Source: Mytilus edulis (lineage: Eukaryota > Mollusca > Bivalvia > Mytilida > Mytilidae). From it: 64,000 nucleotides of DNA. Below the pieces are notes generated by a model. That model made no database searches, was not told where the DNA came from, and worked only from the letters and a program-made list of their open reading frames with translations. Below, in pieces: positions 36,201-45,194 of the stretch; position 1 is the first letter of the stretch, and the number at the start of each line of letters is the position of its first letter. The position numbers were made by a program, and so were the translations under genes. The stretch is from NCBI RefSeq assembly GCF_963676685.1, contig NC_092348.1, positions 31,099,386-31,163,385 on the forward strand. The letters run 5' to 3'.

Positions 36201-39200
36201 CGGTAAACCTTATTTACTGTATTGTATGCAGCACTTGCAAGGAATGGTACATCGGACAGACTGGTAACTCAATTTGTCAAAGAGTTCGTGTTCACAGACA
36301 ACAGATACGAGATCCATCCACACGAATGCAAGATGTGAGCGAACATTTCGAAACGTGCAGTAGTGGAAAATTTACCGTATATCCGTTCTATAAAATGAAC
36401 GAATCGAACAAATATAAAAGACTGGCAAAGGAAGCACACTTTATAAAGGACTTTCAGCCAAAATTAAACGGATCTACTTAAACACGTTTGATTTATCTCC
36501 CCTTATCGTTATTGTAACGTAATAAACGTTACCAACGGCAGTGTCGTCAAGGACATTGTTAAAACGTCGCCTGAAGATTGCCAGAAGGCATGAAAGCGCT
36601 AGTGACAATATTTTAACGAACTGTTATTATTTGATGTGAAATGTAGTTTGCAAATTTAAATATTATATATATATATATATATATATAGATTACTAAAAAA
36701 TCCAACATTTCCGGTATGAATAGTTTTAATTCACTAGTACTTTCATGTTTAAATAACAATCTTCAGGTGAAACTATACATGATTAACGTAACTATGTAAC
36801 GGTAGGTATGTAACGTCATAGTTGTCGTTGAGTATATAAAGGGAGATAAATCGTATTACACTTAGTCTATATATAGAAGTATGGAGCGTCATTATTACAC
36901 AATAGAAAATGCATAGTTTGCATTCAATCGTGATTTAAATTTTGAAATAAAATGTTTTTCCTTTACTTCTCGTGTAATGTCACAACCCATATTCATTTTA
37001 TAAAATGGGAATATTTTAAAAAATCCCCCTCCACATTCGTCTAAATGTTTGCTTAGGGGGATTTTTCTGTATTGTGGCTGCCTTATATGTTGTCTATGAA
37101 TGCGCACTCTTTCTGTTACACTGTTCACTGTTTGGCCGATATAAATTTCCTGGCAGCCATTACATTTAATGCAATAAATTAAGTTCTCGGATTTACAGGT
37201 AATGTCTTCGTTGGTAAAAAGTGATAGACCATTAGGTATGTCCATTCCCTTGCCGACATGGATATACGGACATGCTCAACGGCAACCACAAAACCTTAAA
37301 CGACTATTGACCCGAGCACGATTCGACCAACAAAGAACATTCAGTGTGTCAAAATGTCGAGATAGTCGTTGTGGAGCATGTCCGTATATCCATGTCGGCA
37401 AGGGAATGGACATACCTAATGGTCTATCACTTTTTGGTGATACATGGCTGTGTACATAATGTATATACAACTCGTCTAAACATCAACCCAACAATGTTAG
37501 ATCTGTAAATTTGCTTTCGCAAATTTTTGGTTCTTCCCTCGCCGGGATTCGAACCCATGCTACTGTGATATCGTGACACCAAATCGCCTGCACTGCAGCC
37601 GTCCCGCTAGACCACACGACCACCTGGGCTCTCAAAAAAGAGCTTTCGGTGGCCATATGTTACCTTTCCACGTCAGTTTTAATCTAGCGGCGTACTACAG
37701 TACATGATATATAAGGCATGAAGATGTTATATATATATATATATATAAATAAGCGATATCTTTGGAAACAAAAAGTCAGCGCAAGAAAACAATTTGGCAA
37801 CAGTAAAATAAATCAAAACAAAACCACGGAAAAAGTGTGAAGACCTAAATTGATATAAGATCTCGTGCAAATGGAATTGATTTCGTGTTATAGGTTAGAA
37901 TATAAGTTAATTTTCGATTTTACCTATTTAAGAAGGATTTTTTTGTGGATCGACTCAATCAATCAAAGGTTTATCTTTGTTTCACTTCAATGTTGGCATT
38001 TTCTTCTTTTAATAACCAAACACGCATTAATAATGTGTAATTCATCTCTAGCTAAAGGGTTAAATCGAAGTTCACATGAAAACTAATTCAATGAGATAAA
38101 ATAATTCACTTAATAAGTGAATTATTCCTCATCGATGTTTCGTAGATTCTTTTGATAACATTGAACCATTCCAGCTGCATGCTAAAAGCGAATTATTATT
38201 TTATTTTAATTTTTGTATACATGTATCAAACAAAAAGTGTTTTTTTTTCCTTATTCATGTGGGAATTGGTTTAGGGGAGCAACTTTCTGTCATCATCGTA
38301 ATTCTAAATCCCAATTTATCAATTCACTTTTTTATCATATACGTTTATTTATTTATACTTACACTACCTATACGTTGTGTAGGTATATGTTCTTCTGTGA
38401 AAGTATCCCCCTAAAAGAAAGCAATGACCGAATTGATAAACAATTTTTGGATACACGTTGTAGTCGTAATGGTTGAACGAATATATTTTTTGTGGTTTTT
38501 GTCTTTGTAGAACGATAGTGTAAACTTAATGTTGTACATGCGCTTTTTTACAGTAGTAATGTTTTGAGGGTCCTTTAAAGCTTGCTGTTCGGTGTGAGCC
38601 AAGGCTCCGTGATGACGACCGTACCTTGACCTATAATGGTTAGCTTTTACAAATTGTGACTTGGATGGAGAGTTGTCTCTATGGCACTCAAACCACATCT
38701 TCTTAGATCGACCTTTTAAGTTAATACAAATTGACAAATTTGAACCTCAACGAAGAAAAATTATGGTATTTAAACCTGAATTGAACGTCAAGAAAGTCAA
38801 TAACAGCAATGTGAAATAACAAAAAAATCATTGAATATATCGTTTTTAATCTTAAGTTAAGCAAGCCTTATCAAAAGTTGTATAATAGCTTATACATGTT
38901 ATAGATAATTGTACATTGTGACTGTGGAAAAAATTACAATTGCATATACATAATACAGATAATATATGCATTGCATTTATTACAAGAGATGGTATATCGT
39001 AGTACCGATCAAAATATCGCATTTAAAAGATATAAAGATAAAATTCTATCATAAAAACAGTTATGCATACATTTTCCCAAAACTAGTAAATATATGTAGT
39101 TTCAAAAAACACTTCTAATCTTATGAATTGAATTATTAAACATTGGCAGGTGTGTGGACTTTCTCTGTCAATATCGCAGATCTAGATTTTTTTATTGTTA

Positions 39201-42200
39201 ATACACTTAGAAGTAATATGACTTTTGTGTGCAAACTATGTCATCTCCTGTTCTTGTGGAAATTCGTATAACAATGCCATGCTTTTCAAGTTTATCTTTA
39301 ACAACCGGTTTTCAATGTTCTAACTATTATATCAATACTGTCTTTTATACAAAAATTTAGATGTTTCATCTCTCTTGAAGTTCTTTGTTTTATTTTTTCA
39401 CGATTGTAAGATATTCTAATAAATGTTTTACTCACAACAAAGCGATTGACCAAGCTTGTTTTCCCGCATCCTAACGATCCTGTCACTAGTATTGATAATT
39501 TATTGCTGAAATAAACCAAATTATAATACGTTGTAATGAAATTGAGAATGAAAATGGAGAATGTGATTGTGTCAAAGCGACAACTAACCGACAATAGAGC
39601 AGAAAACAGCCGAAGGCCACCAATGGGTTTAAAATGTAGCGAGAAACTCTCGCACGCGGAGGCGTCCTTTAGCTGGTCCCTAAACAAATATGTATACTAC
39701 TTCAGTGATAATGGACGGAATGCTAAACTCCGAATTATACACAAGAAACAAAAATTAAAAATGATACAAGACTAACAATGGCAAGAGGCTCCTGACTTGA
39801 GACAGGCGCAGCGGGTTTAAAAATGTTATTTAAAATCTCAACCCTCCCCCTATACCTTTAGCCAATGTAGAAAAAAACAAATGCACAACAATACGTACAG
39901 TAAAAATCAGTCTAAGAGAAGTCCGAATATGAAACAAAAGAAAATAAACAAAATGACAATAATACATAAATAACAACAGACTTAAGCAGTTACTGACATG
40001 CTAGCTCAAGACCTAAATTAAACTGATTGAAAGATTATTTCTTCATCATATGAATATCAGGTACAATCCTTCCTGTTAGGGAATTAGTATTATACCATCA
40101 TTAAATATATGAGAAGAGCATAACCCGTGTCTTGCCAACAACTAGTTTTAGAATAAATGTGTTTAATTCCGAGACTCTGTAAGTGAATCAATATTAAAGC
40201 CAAAATATACAATCTTTAGTGACCTGACAACAGAATCGTAACTATATCCCTTCTCAATACGTCTGTTTAAAGGTTTGGTAAACTTTTGAGGTGAATACTG
40301 ACAATGTTGTAAAGAATATTACCATAAAAGATTGAATGTGAAATACCTGAACGTATACGATGTCTGCATGTTGAATTATATTAACAAATGATTTCCTTAT
40401 ACCAATGATAAAATTTAGTATATATTTTGAGTAGTTTGTGATATCGAAAACCCTGGTGTGATAATTTTTCAGCTATTACATACATTTCTCTCGCTAAAAT
40501 CTAATACGTTGCTACATACACGAGCGAATCGTACAAGTTGAGATATATAAACACCAAAAGATGGTGACAAGGGAACATCACCATCTAAAAATGGATAATT
40601 AACGATAGGAAATGAAAAATCATCGCTTTTATCATAAATTTTGGTATTAAGCTTCCCGTAAATGATATAGATCTCAAGATCGAGGAAAGGGCAGTGGTCA
40701 TTGTTAATATTAGCTTTATTTAAAGTTAAAGTAAGTTCAACAGGATCTTTAGTATACATACTGAAATCGTCATTATTGAGAGCCAATATATCATCCAAAT
40801 ATATAAAAGTATTTTTAATGTTTGTATCAAATATTGTTTCGATGGGTTTTTGCTGATTTTAGACATAAAATGTAGCTCATAACAATACAAAAACAGGTCC
40901 GCAATAAGTGGTGCACAGTAAGTCCCCATTGGAATTCAAATAACTTGACGATATATGGGATCTCTAAAAGGAACAAAAATGTTATCAAGTAATAGTTTTA
41001 TTCTGTTAATTTGTATTGTTATTTTCATTTTCTAGTGCTTGATCAATACTTGTGGACTGATATTCCCCGATGTTTTTTTTTAATTGAGTAATTAGTAACA
41101 AACACTAACATGATGATATCTTTGTTAATTCTTCGTTCATCAAATTTGCAAATATTGCAATATTTACAGTTTAACCTATTTGGCAGTGTCCATTTGACAT
41201 GACTCGGTACTTGTACATCTTGCCATTGTTCTGATGTGCTATGGTAACTATTAGCATTCATGTCTTTCATATTTGCTAATGTGCTATGTCTATATGCCTT
41301 TTTGTTTGTCTTTGTTGACACATTCAACTGTCTGAGTAAAGATTAAGATTATAACACAATGTTGACTGCTGCACCCATAATTTTGATATTCTTACCTAAT
41401 ATTTCGGTTTGTATTGATCACACATATTTGTCAATATAATGAAATTTGATACAACTGTTAGATGGCTGTAAACCCATGCTATATCTACCGTTTTCTACAT
41501 AACAAAATGCTTGTAAAAAGTCAGGAAAATGGCACTTGTTATCAATTTGTTTGAAGTGTGTAAGGTTTGATTTTGCCATATGCTAAGAGACTTTGTTTCA
41601 TCAGAGTTCGGTATTTTTGTTATTTTACTCTATCGAATGCACCAAATATATTGATGTTATTTTCAATTGCTGATGATGTATCCATTTGTTATTTTTTTAG
41701 TAAGAGTAGTATTGCTTTACAAACAATAACAACTGAATATAACATATTTTTAACGGCACCACTCCTAACAAAAAGTCCCTATTTAGAATAAATCTTCTGT
41801 TTCTGCTTCTTCATTGATGCAAAGCAAAATATAAAGAGACCTTCTGACAGACAAATGAAAAAAGACAAATATTGCAAAGTTCTTTAAGTTCACTTATATA
41901 TTACCTGTCACATAATACCTTACATCTCATATATAACTGCGGATTTGAGAATTAGCAGACTTTTAAAACCAGGAATTCTGCTTCAGATAAAGATCCTTTT
42001 TTTATTTCGACTAAGAAAGACGATCTTAACTAGGATTAAGGACAAACTTAATTTTAAATTGCTGAGCAGCAATATGCCCTAATTGCGTTTTGTCTAATTT
42101 GCTAATTTCGTAGTTATTATGAATAAGCCGTTTATAAAAATACATTCGATTACCCCCAGGAAAAGATTATCTTAGCTGCATTTTGCGAAACCGTTCTGCA

Positions 42201-43081
42201 TTTTGCGAAACCTTTTTGCATTTGCGAAGCCTTCGTGTATTTTGTCACGATTCCATCGTTGTATTTTTTTGTTTACCTTGATTTATTTAAGGAAAGACTG
42301 ATATATTTTTCTGTCTATGAAGAAATAACATGAAATATGTGGTGCACACTTACAGTCATACTTTAAAATCTAATTCTAAATTCCTTCTTTAGCCGGAGTA
42401 ATTTATGAAAGCATCGTTGCAGAAATGACGGTCATATGACAAAGTTATGTCTATGAGCTGATAGACAAAATACTTTCAGCCAATAAGAAGACGTGTTACA
42501 TCCAAAATTAGAATATTTGTTCTTAATGAGATATATAGCATTTGAAAATTATTCTGTCTCTGGTATAAGTTTAAGCGGTCTCGGTGAATTCTTGGAAACA
42601 CATTTTTTTACGGAACCGTGAAATGTTCACCATGCTACTTACTTAATGACGTAAAATATAATTAATGGTTAACTAAAAGGCCGGAGAACACAGTTATTGC
42701 GTACTCCGAAATGCTAATCTATGATCAAATCGCTTTTAGTGTAACTTTATCCCCCTATTTGCTATTTGAGGTATAAAACATGAGGAAATAAATGTGGAAG
42801 GGGTATAAGAAAAATTCGCAAGTAACACACTGTCCACACTATAGCTAAAGACTATATTTGTAATTAAAGGACGATAACTGTGTTCCCAGACCAGAATAAA
42901 TACAGTAACCAACTGGTTTTTTTTCACTCAGAAAAATACAAAACATACATTTTCATATGTCTACCCAATGATAAAACCGATAAATTAGTAAATGAAGAAT
43001 TAAAAAATTAAAGCAATGTTATGGGCAAATAGTAAATGATATTTTAAATTACCTGTTTTTTCGTTTATGATGAAAAGCCAT
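27012..43081 (-). CDS. Copy B: divergent Rab/Ras-like small GTPase, complete seven-exon gene
   Basis: The joined exons are 43081-43053, 39505-39436, 38410-38363, 31099-31052, 29864-29769, 29125-28994 and 27287-27012, giving 699 nt and 232 residues. The P-loop is GSLGCGKT. Switch I is FTEEHIPTQRIGS. G3 is KDTDGDRQ, again with Asp at the Rab catalytic Gln position. G4 is GNKSD and G5 ETSAK. The tail ends in CCVIS. Splice sites are GT-AG and phases equal those of copy A. Introns are 3547, 1025, 7263, 1187, 643 and 1706 bases. Intron 3 is expanded by two Penelope-like elements and a terminal-inverted-repeat element; intron 1 holds another retroelement. Copy B is closer to copy C than to copy A in switch I and G3. 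The family is Rab-like; the exact subfamily is unknown. Confidence 0.86.
27803..28060 (+). repeat. Old R1 repeat, copy B
   Basis: It is the counterpart of 10668-10925 in copy A, at the same place in intron 6. Confidence 0.65.
28330..28490 (-). repeat. Ancient R3 relative, copy B
   Basis: It is the counterpart of 11510-11695 and is shorter and more diverged. Confidence 0.5.
28687..28731 (+). ncRNA. Hammerhead-like motif in intron 6 of copy B
   Basis: GAGCGTTC, CTGATGA, a weak stem II, GAAA, then A-GCGC-T and TTC are followed by GGATGC. Stem I GCGTTC/GGATGC forms six pairs with wobbles. The core CTGANGA and GAAA are both intact. It is the best preserved of the three intronic copies and runs on the strand opposite to the gene. 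Confidence 0.5.
28994..29125 (-). CDS. Copy B exon 6 (G4)
   Basis: The 44 codons run from ESLEIASDILERWRRYN to FLVGNKSDMERV and KVDVE. The acceptor is TTTCAG and the donor GTATAT. Confidence 0.87.
29769..29864 (-). CDS. Copy B exon 5 (G3)
   Basis: The exon reads KDTDGDRQYEGSSINYY to IIVYDISKQ, 32 codons. The acceptor is TTTCAG and the donor GTGGGT. Confidence 0.87.
29905..30010 (+). repeat. Repeat R2 fragment, with related pieces to about 30375
   Basis: ACAACTCTCCATCCAAGTCA and AGGTCAAAGTACGGTCTTCA mark R2. Further R2-like words (GCAAGCTACAAAGAGCCCCA, AAACCAACTGTC) resume at 30300-30375 after about 290 bases of unrelated sequence, so the repeat is interrupted. Confidence 0.55.
31052..31099 (-). 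CDS. Copy B exon 4
   Basis: The exon is KSHTVEVNGKEIRVQL, 16 codons, with a TTACAG acceptor and GTAAGT donor. Confidence 0.87.
32483..33755. mobile_element. Terminal-inverted-repeat element rich in TACGATC iterations
   Basis: The left end CAGTCCCACTAGACCACGAT is complemented at the right end by ATCGTGGCCTAGTGGGACTG. Both halves contain many alternating CACGATC, TACGATC, CTCACTACG and CGCTACG words, oppositely biased, so long stems can form. A repeat R2 copy (33103-33312) is nested inside. No transposase is visible and no clear target duplication. The 98-residue frame at 32538-32834 is a by-product of the iterations. Confidence 0.7.
33103..33312 (+). repeat. Repeat R2 nested in the inverted-repeat element
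   Basis: GAGTGCCAATGAGACAACTC, CCATTATAGGCCAAGGTACG, GCTATAAAGGGCCC and GGGAAAACCAATGGTC are in R2 order. Confidence 0.7.
33900..34120 (-). repeat. Repeat R2, inverted copy
   Basis: CCCGTTTGAATGGTTTTACA, GGCCCTTTATAGC, AGCCAAGACTCCG and GGAGAGTTGTCTCATTGGCA form a good R2 match on the minus strand. Confidence 0.7.
34227..34246. repeat. (AT)n microsatellite
   Basis: An uninterrupted AT run just outside the left border of the Penelope pair. Confidence 0.8.
34313..34582 (+). repeat. Left arm of inverted repeat with tRNA-Leu-like sequence, 5' end of Penelope element 1
   Basis: It starts AACATCTTCATGCC and ends GACGAGTTGTATATA. It is matched in reverse by 37462-37728 with few differences. The arms lead into two oppositely oriented Penelope coding regions. 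It may be a Penelope terminal region, or a tRNA-type SINE with an AT tail next to which each element landed. Confidence 0.7.
34415..34509 (+). other. tRNA-Leu-like pseudo-tRNA inside retroelement
   Basis: TGGTCGTGTGGTCTAACGCG resembles a Leu-type A box and D arm. GCATGGGTTCGAATCCCGGC has a perfect B box and T arm (TTCGAAT). A long variable region lies between. The acceptor stem is imperfect, so it is a tRNA-derived promoter module and not a working tRNA gene. Confidence 0.6.
34574..36481 (+). CDS. Penelope-like element 1: reverse transcriptase plus GIY-YIG endonuclease, one nonsense codon
   Basis: A single frame of 636 codons is broken only by TAA at 35534-35536; the next part resumes in the same frame with SEQRLPFLDILIL. 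In order: KEADKGGALVIM, FYGLPKIHK, FRPIVAGPQCPTHR, SFDVTSLYTNIP (motif A), GTAMGTKVAPTYA (motif B), KRFLDDCFII (motif C, DD intact), the thumb, a Cys-rich CNDPRCGLC, then LIYCIVCSTCKEWYIGQTGN and VRVHRQQI (GIY-YIG nuclease). This order is diagnostic of Penelope-like retroelements. The N-terminal part before KEADKGG looks short, so the 5' end is probably truncated. It sits in intron 3 of copy B on the opposite strand to the gene. A single recent stop suggests a young copy. Confidence 0.88.
36558..36617 (+). ncRNA. Hammerhead ribozyme in the 3' UTR of Penelope element 1
   Basis: The order is stem I GTCGC, core CTGAAGA, stem II TGCC-AGAA-GGCA, GAAA, a short GCGC stem III, cleavage triplet CTA (after 36601), then GTGAC completing stem I with five pairs. 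GTTAAAA/TTTTAAC extends stem I. This fits the type I hammerhead consensus (CUGANGA, GAAA, NUH). Penelope-like elements are known to carry such ribozymes. Activity is inferred. Confidence 0.7.
36664..36687. repeat. (AT)n microsatellite between the two Penelope elements
   Basis: A pure AT run at the meeting point of the two 3' ends; such runs are likely insertion targets. Confidence 0.8.
36722..36774 (-). ncRNA. Hammerhead ribozyme in the 3' UTR of Penelope element 2
   Basis: On the minus strand: TTCAC, CTGAAGA, stem II TGTT-ATTTA-AACA, GAAA, GTAC loop, CTA cleavage triplet, then GTGAA. Stem I and stem II differ in sequence from element 1 but still pair, while the core is identical. Confidence 0.68.
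36895..37276 (-). pseudogene. Penelope-like element 2, GIY-YIG endonuclease fragment
   Basis: The minus-strand frame reads GKGMDIPNGLSLFTNEDITC, then ENLIYCIKCNGCQEIYIGQT and VRIHRQHIRQPQ, a GIY-YIG domain like that of element 1 but from a different lineage. Its reverse transcriptase is missing. The part that should precede it (QPQNLKRLLTRARF through SVSKCRDSRCGACPYIHVGK) is on the plus strand at 37277-37435, so the element is internally inverted. Confidence 0.8.
37217..37435. repeat. Short fold-back inside Penelope element 2
   Basis: The arms 37217-37276 and 37372-37435 are near-perfect reverse complements (GTCGGCAAGGGAATGGACAT on one strand). The loop of about 95 bases encodes the upstream peptide RLLTRARFDQQRTFSVSKC in the plus direction. 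This is the signature of a template switch or inverted duplication. Confidence 0.75.
37462..37728 (-). repeat. Right arm of inverted repeat with tRNA-Leu-like sequence, 5' end of Penelope element 2
   Basis: It is the reverse complement of 34313-34582, including CTTCATGCC, ACTGACGTGGAAAGGTAAC, GGCCACCGAAAGCT and the tRNA-like part (37533-37629, B box GGTTCGAATCC). It borders an (AT)n run at 37728-37747, next to TAAGCGATATC, which matches intact intron sequence in copy C (TAAGCGACATC at 55430). Confidence 0.7.
38363..38410 (-). CDS. Copy B exon 3 (switch I)
   Basis: GDTFTEEHIPTQRIGS, 16 codons, with a TTTTAG acceptor and GTAAGT donor. Confidence 0.87.
38560..38712 (-). repeat. Repeat R2 in intron 2 of copy B
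   Basis: GAGCCAAGGCTCCGTGATGA and ACTTGGATGGAGAGTTGTCT mark it. The counterpart in copy C is 56290-56445, so this copy predates the B/C split. Confidence 0.65.
39436..39505 (-). CDS. Copy B exon 2 (P-loop)
   Basis: AG+C gives Ser at the exon 1/2 junction, then NKLSILVTGSLGCGKTSLVN and RFV before GTGAGT. The P-loop has Leu where the others have Ser (GSLG). Confidence 0.87.
39537..41005 (-). mobile_element. Penelope-type reverse transcriptase element, inverted copy in intron 1 of copy B
   Basis: It is the minus-strand relative of 4374-6098. The 3' end AATTGAGAATGAAAATGGAG is at 39537. Reverse transcriptase pieces are GTYCAPLIADLFLYCYEL (motif B), FIYLDDILALNNDDFS (motif C) and PFLDGDVPLSPSFGVYISQL. 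The frames are interrupted between 40726 and 40800, and the 5' part is missing. Copies A and C lack it, so it inserted into copy B alone. Confidence 0.78.
41480..43050. repeat. Intron 1 segment of copy B shared with the other units
   Basis: Stretches match copy A (42250-42660 with 18970-19340; 42770-43050 with 20150 and 21960-22170) and the copy C upstream region (41480-41970 with 61735-62300). They are parts of the duplicated unit with different insertions. The frames at 41567-41791 and 42736-42927 are not conserved. Confidence 0.5.
43053..43081 (-). CDS. Copy B exon 1 (start codon, nine-residue leader)
   Basis: All 29 bases are identical to copy A exon 1: MAFHHKRKN plus AG, then GTAATT. 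Combined with exon 2 the tenth residue is Ser. Confidence 0.78.
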
Positions 43082-43220
43082 TTAAATAAATACGGTTAAT
43101 ATCTAGGTTGTTTAGATTAGTAACCATGCGTTCATCGATCGGGTTTCGCTTTGCACTACCTAGTTCACATTATGATATAGATTTTCTTTAATTTATTTTT
43201 AATAAGAAAGGAAATGTTTG
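43082..43220 (-). promoter_or_regulatory. Conserved upstream block of copy B
   Basis: It matches 22196-22335 (GGTTAATATCTAGGTTGTTT, CATCGATCGG...CGCTT, CACCTAGTT or CTACCTAGTT). It is a candidate leader or promoter. Confidence 0.45.
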
Positions 43221-43387
43221 ATAGTTGAATGAACAAAATCAATGCATTCCTTTAAACTGCGATAACATTGAAAACTGTACTTACTTCGTATCACTACACT
43301 AAATATGACCTCTGCCACACGTTGTGTGGAATTTGTCTCCAAACCGATTTACAACGCTCAAGATTACATAAAATCTAGTTCATAAAT

Positions 43388-43657
43388 ATGGCCGACTACA
43401 AATCGCACCTTCGTGTACTGAACAAAGAAAGTTTTAATCTAAAAGAAAAGCAAATAGAAATATTGGATATGTTACAGAAGGGAAAGAAAGAAATAATTGG
43501 AATTTAAACCACTCGGTATGGAAAATGTTTGATTTATGAAATTACACCACTCATGCTTAGCAGCACTGTTATTGCAATTTCTCCACTTACATCAATCCAG
43601 GCACAGGAGTTTGAAATCCTATCAATAACGGGGTAAAAATATACCAAAGTCGACTAT
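43388..43657 (+). pseudogene. RecQ-like DEAD-box helicase fragment, decayed
   Basis: From ATG at 43388 one frame reads SFNLKEKQIEILDMLQKGKK, IIGI, stop (43505-43507), TTRYGKCLIYEI, then SSTVIAISPLTSIQAQEFEI and a second stop (43634-43636). The order (Q-like segment, Walker A degenerate from PTGYGKS to TTRYGKC, then the SPL motif Ia) is that of RecQ-type helicases. The Walker A lysine is kept. About 90 residues of an N-terminal helicase half are present, with no DExH box found. It lies just upstream of copy B on the opposite strand. Confidence 0.65.
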
Positions 43658-43659
43658 CA

Positions 43660-45190
43660 CAGTAGAGCTTCTCTCGAAGATAGAAGCGACAGGAATGCAA
43701 CGCATTTTCCTAATTTTTTTAAAACGGACGTTTTGGGTCGGAATAAACGCTATCCGTCGATTGCAAAACATATTTTTACTTCAATTTACCATTTAAACTT
43801 CTTTGCAGGTCACTAATTATTCATTTACAGCTTATTTTGACGTCCAGACAGGACTCCAGATTTTCTGTAACTCCATGAACGGAAGTCCTAATAGAATGAG
43901 GATCGCACTGAATATATGCAAATGAGGTCACTTCATTCAGTCAGACTCGTCCCTATCCAGCTCGTCCCAGATTAGGTCAGTTCGTACCTAGTCAATGGTC
44001 CAATCGTTCCAACTGATTATTCATCAGACCTAACAATGTGTTCCAACCTTTTTTTAATGCATTTGTCCGTATATAATATTTTGTTTTGTTAATCAACCTA
44101 TATTTGTATGATTACACGAGAAAAATCAGAACTTCCCTGTCCATTTTTTTGTATATTTCATCATATAATTATATAAAAGGTTGTTTTTTTTCAACAATAA
44201 CTCTGAAGGCATTTTTGTTTGTTTTTTATAAACAATGTGTTGATTTTTGCTTATTCAGTATTAAATACATTTTTGGGGTTGTCAATGTGTTTTTTCTTTT
44301 TGGTCAATCTGTATCATAATTCAGGATAATCTGTCTTATGCAGTACGATGGCAGTTTATAATTTTATTTGCTATGCATGGCATTAACACCTTTGTTTATA
44401 ACAAAATACAAAAGTAACAGATCATAACAGTTCACAAACTAGAATAATTTGAATAATATTGAGCAAACAGGTTCTGTGGTTAATATTTCATTGTGCAAGC
44501 TGATTTCAAGTAATCAGGAAATAGAGCAGTGGATTCCAAGAGTTCAATTTTATTATTAGGTTGACTATGATTATCGTTGTCAGTATGCTTATTACCAATT
44601 TTCAATGTTGAGACTACAAAATTTCTGATCGATTTGAACTATATTTACAATGGTGGTCTTTCCAGGTCTTAACGATAACAGATTGGAAGTATATTTTATA
44701 TATATATATTAGTTTTTGTATAAAAATACAAAAGATTATCCTCTCAAGATCATCGTTGTGGTATGAATTCTGAATGAAATCCATGTAGCTAATTTCATTT
44801 TGCATTTATACTCTTATTTCGTGATATTATTTATATTATTAGGCATATTCTAATTTGATAATGATATAGAAAGCCTGATAATTTCATTCATTTTATGCTT
44901 CATATCTCGAGTAAATATACTATATACGTTGCTTTAAAAGTTTGGTCTATCGACAAGTTCATAAATACAAACGAGAAATATATGTTTCGTATATTTGTAT
45001 AAACCAATAGAATTATTATATACTACATATATTTGTACAAGCAATACGCTTCAGTTAAAGTCAAAGGCATACCATTTAATTTTAAACATTGGTTTGGGTT
45101 GGATTTACCAGACCTATATCTTGTATACATGCAGCTGTTAAATAAATTGGTATATAAACCAGTAAACGTAATACCCAATAAAATTCCAAA
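43660..45190. other. Gene-free spacer
   Basis: I see no supported gene. Open frames at 44086-44319 and 44614-44805 are AT-rich and featureless. A short TA run is at 44697-44710. Confidence 0.4.
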
Positions 45191-45194
45191 CTTG

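Noticed and set aside
34415..37629. Two tRNA genes
   Set aside because: Good A and B boxes but poor acceptor pairing, and both lie in inverted retroelement ends; called tRNA-derived modules.
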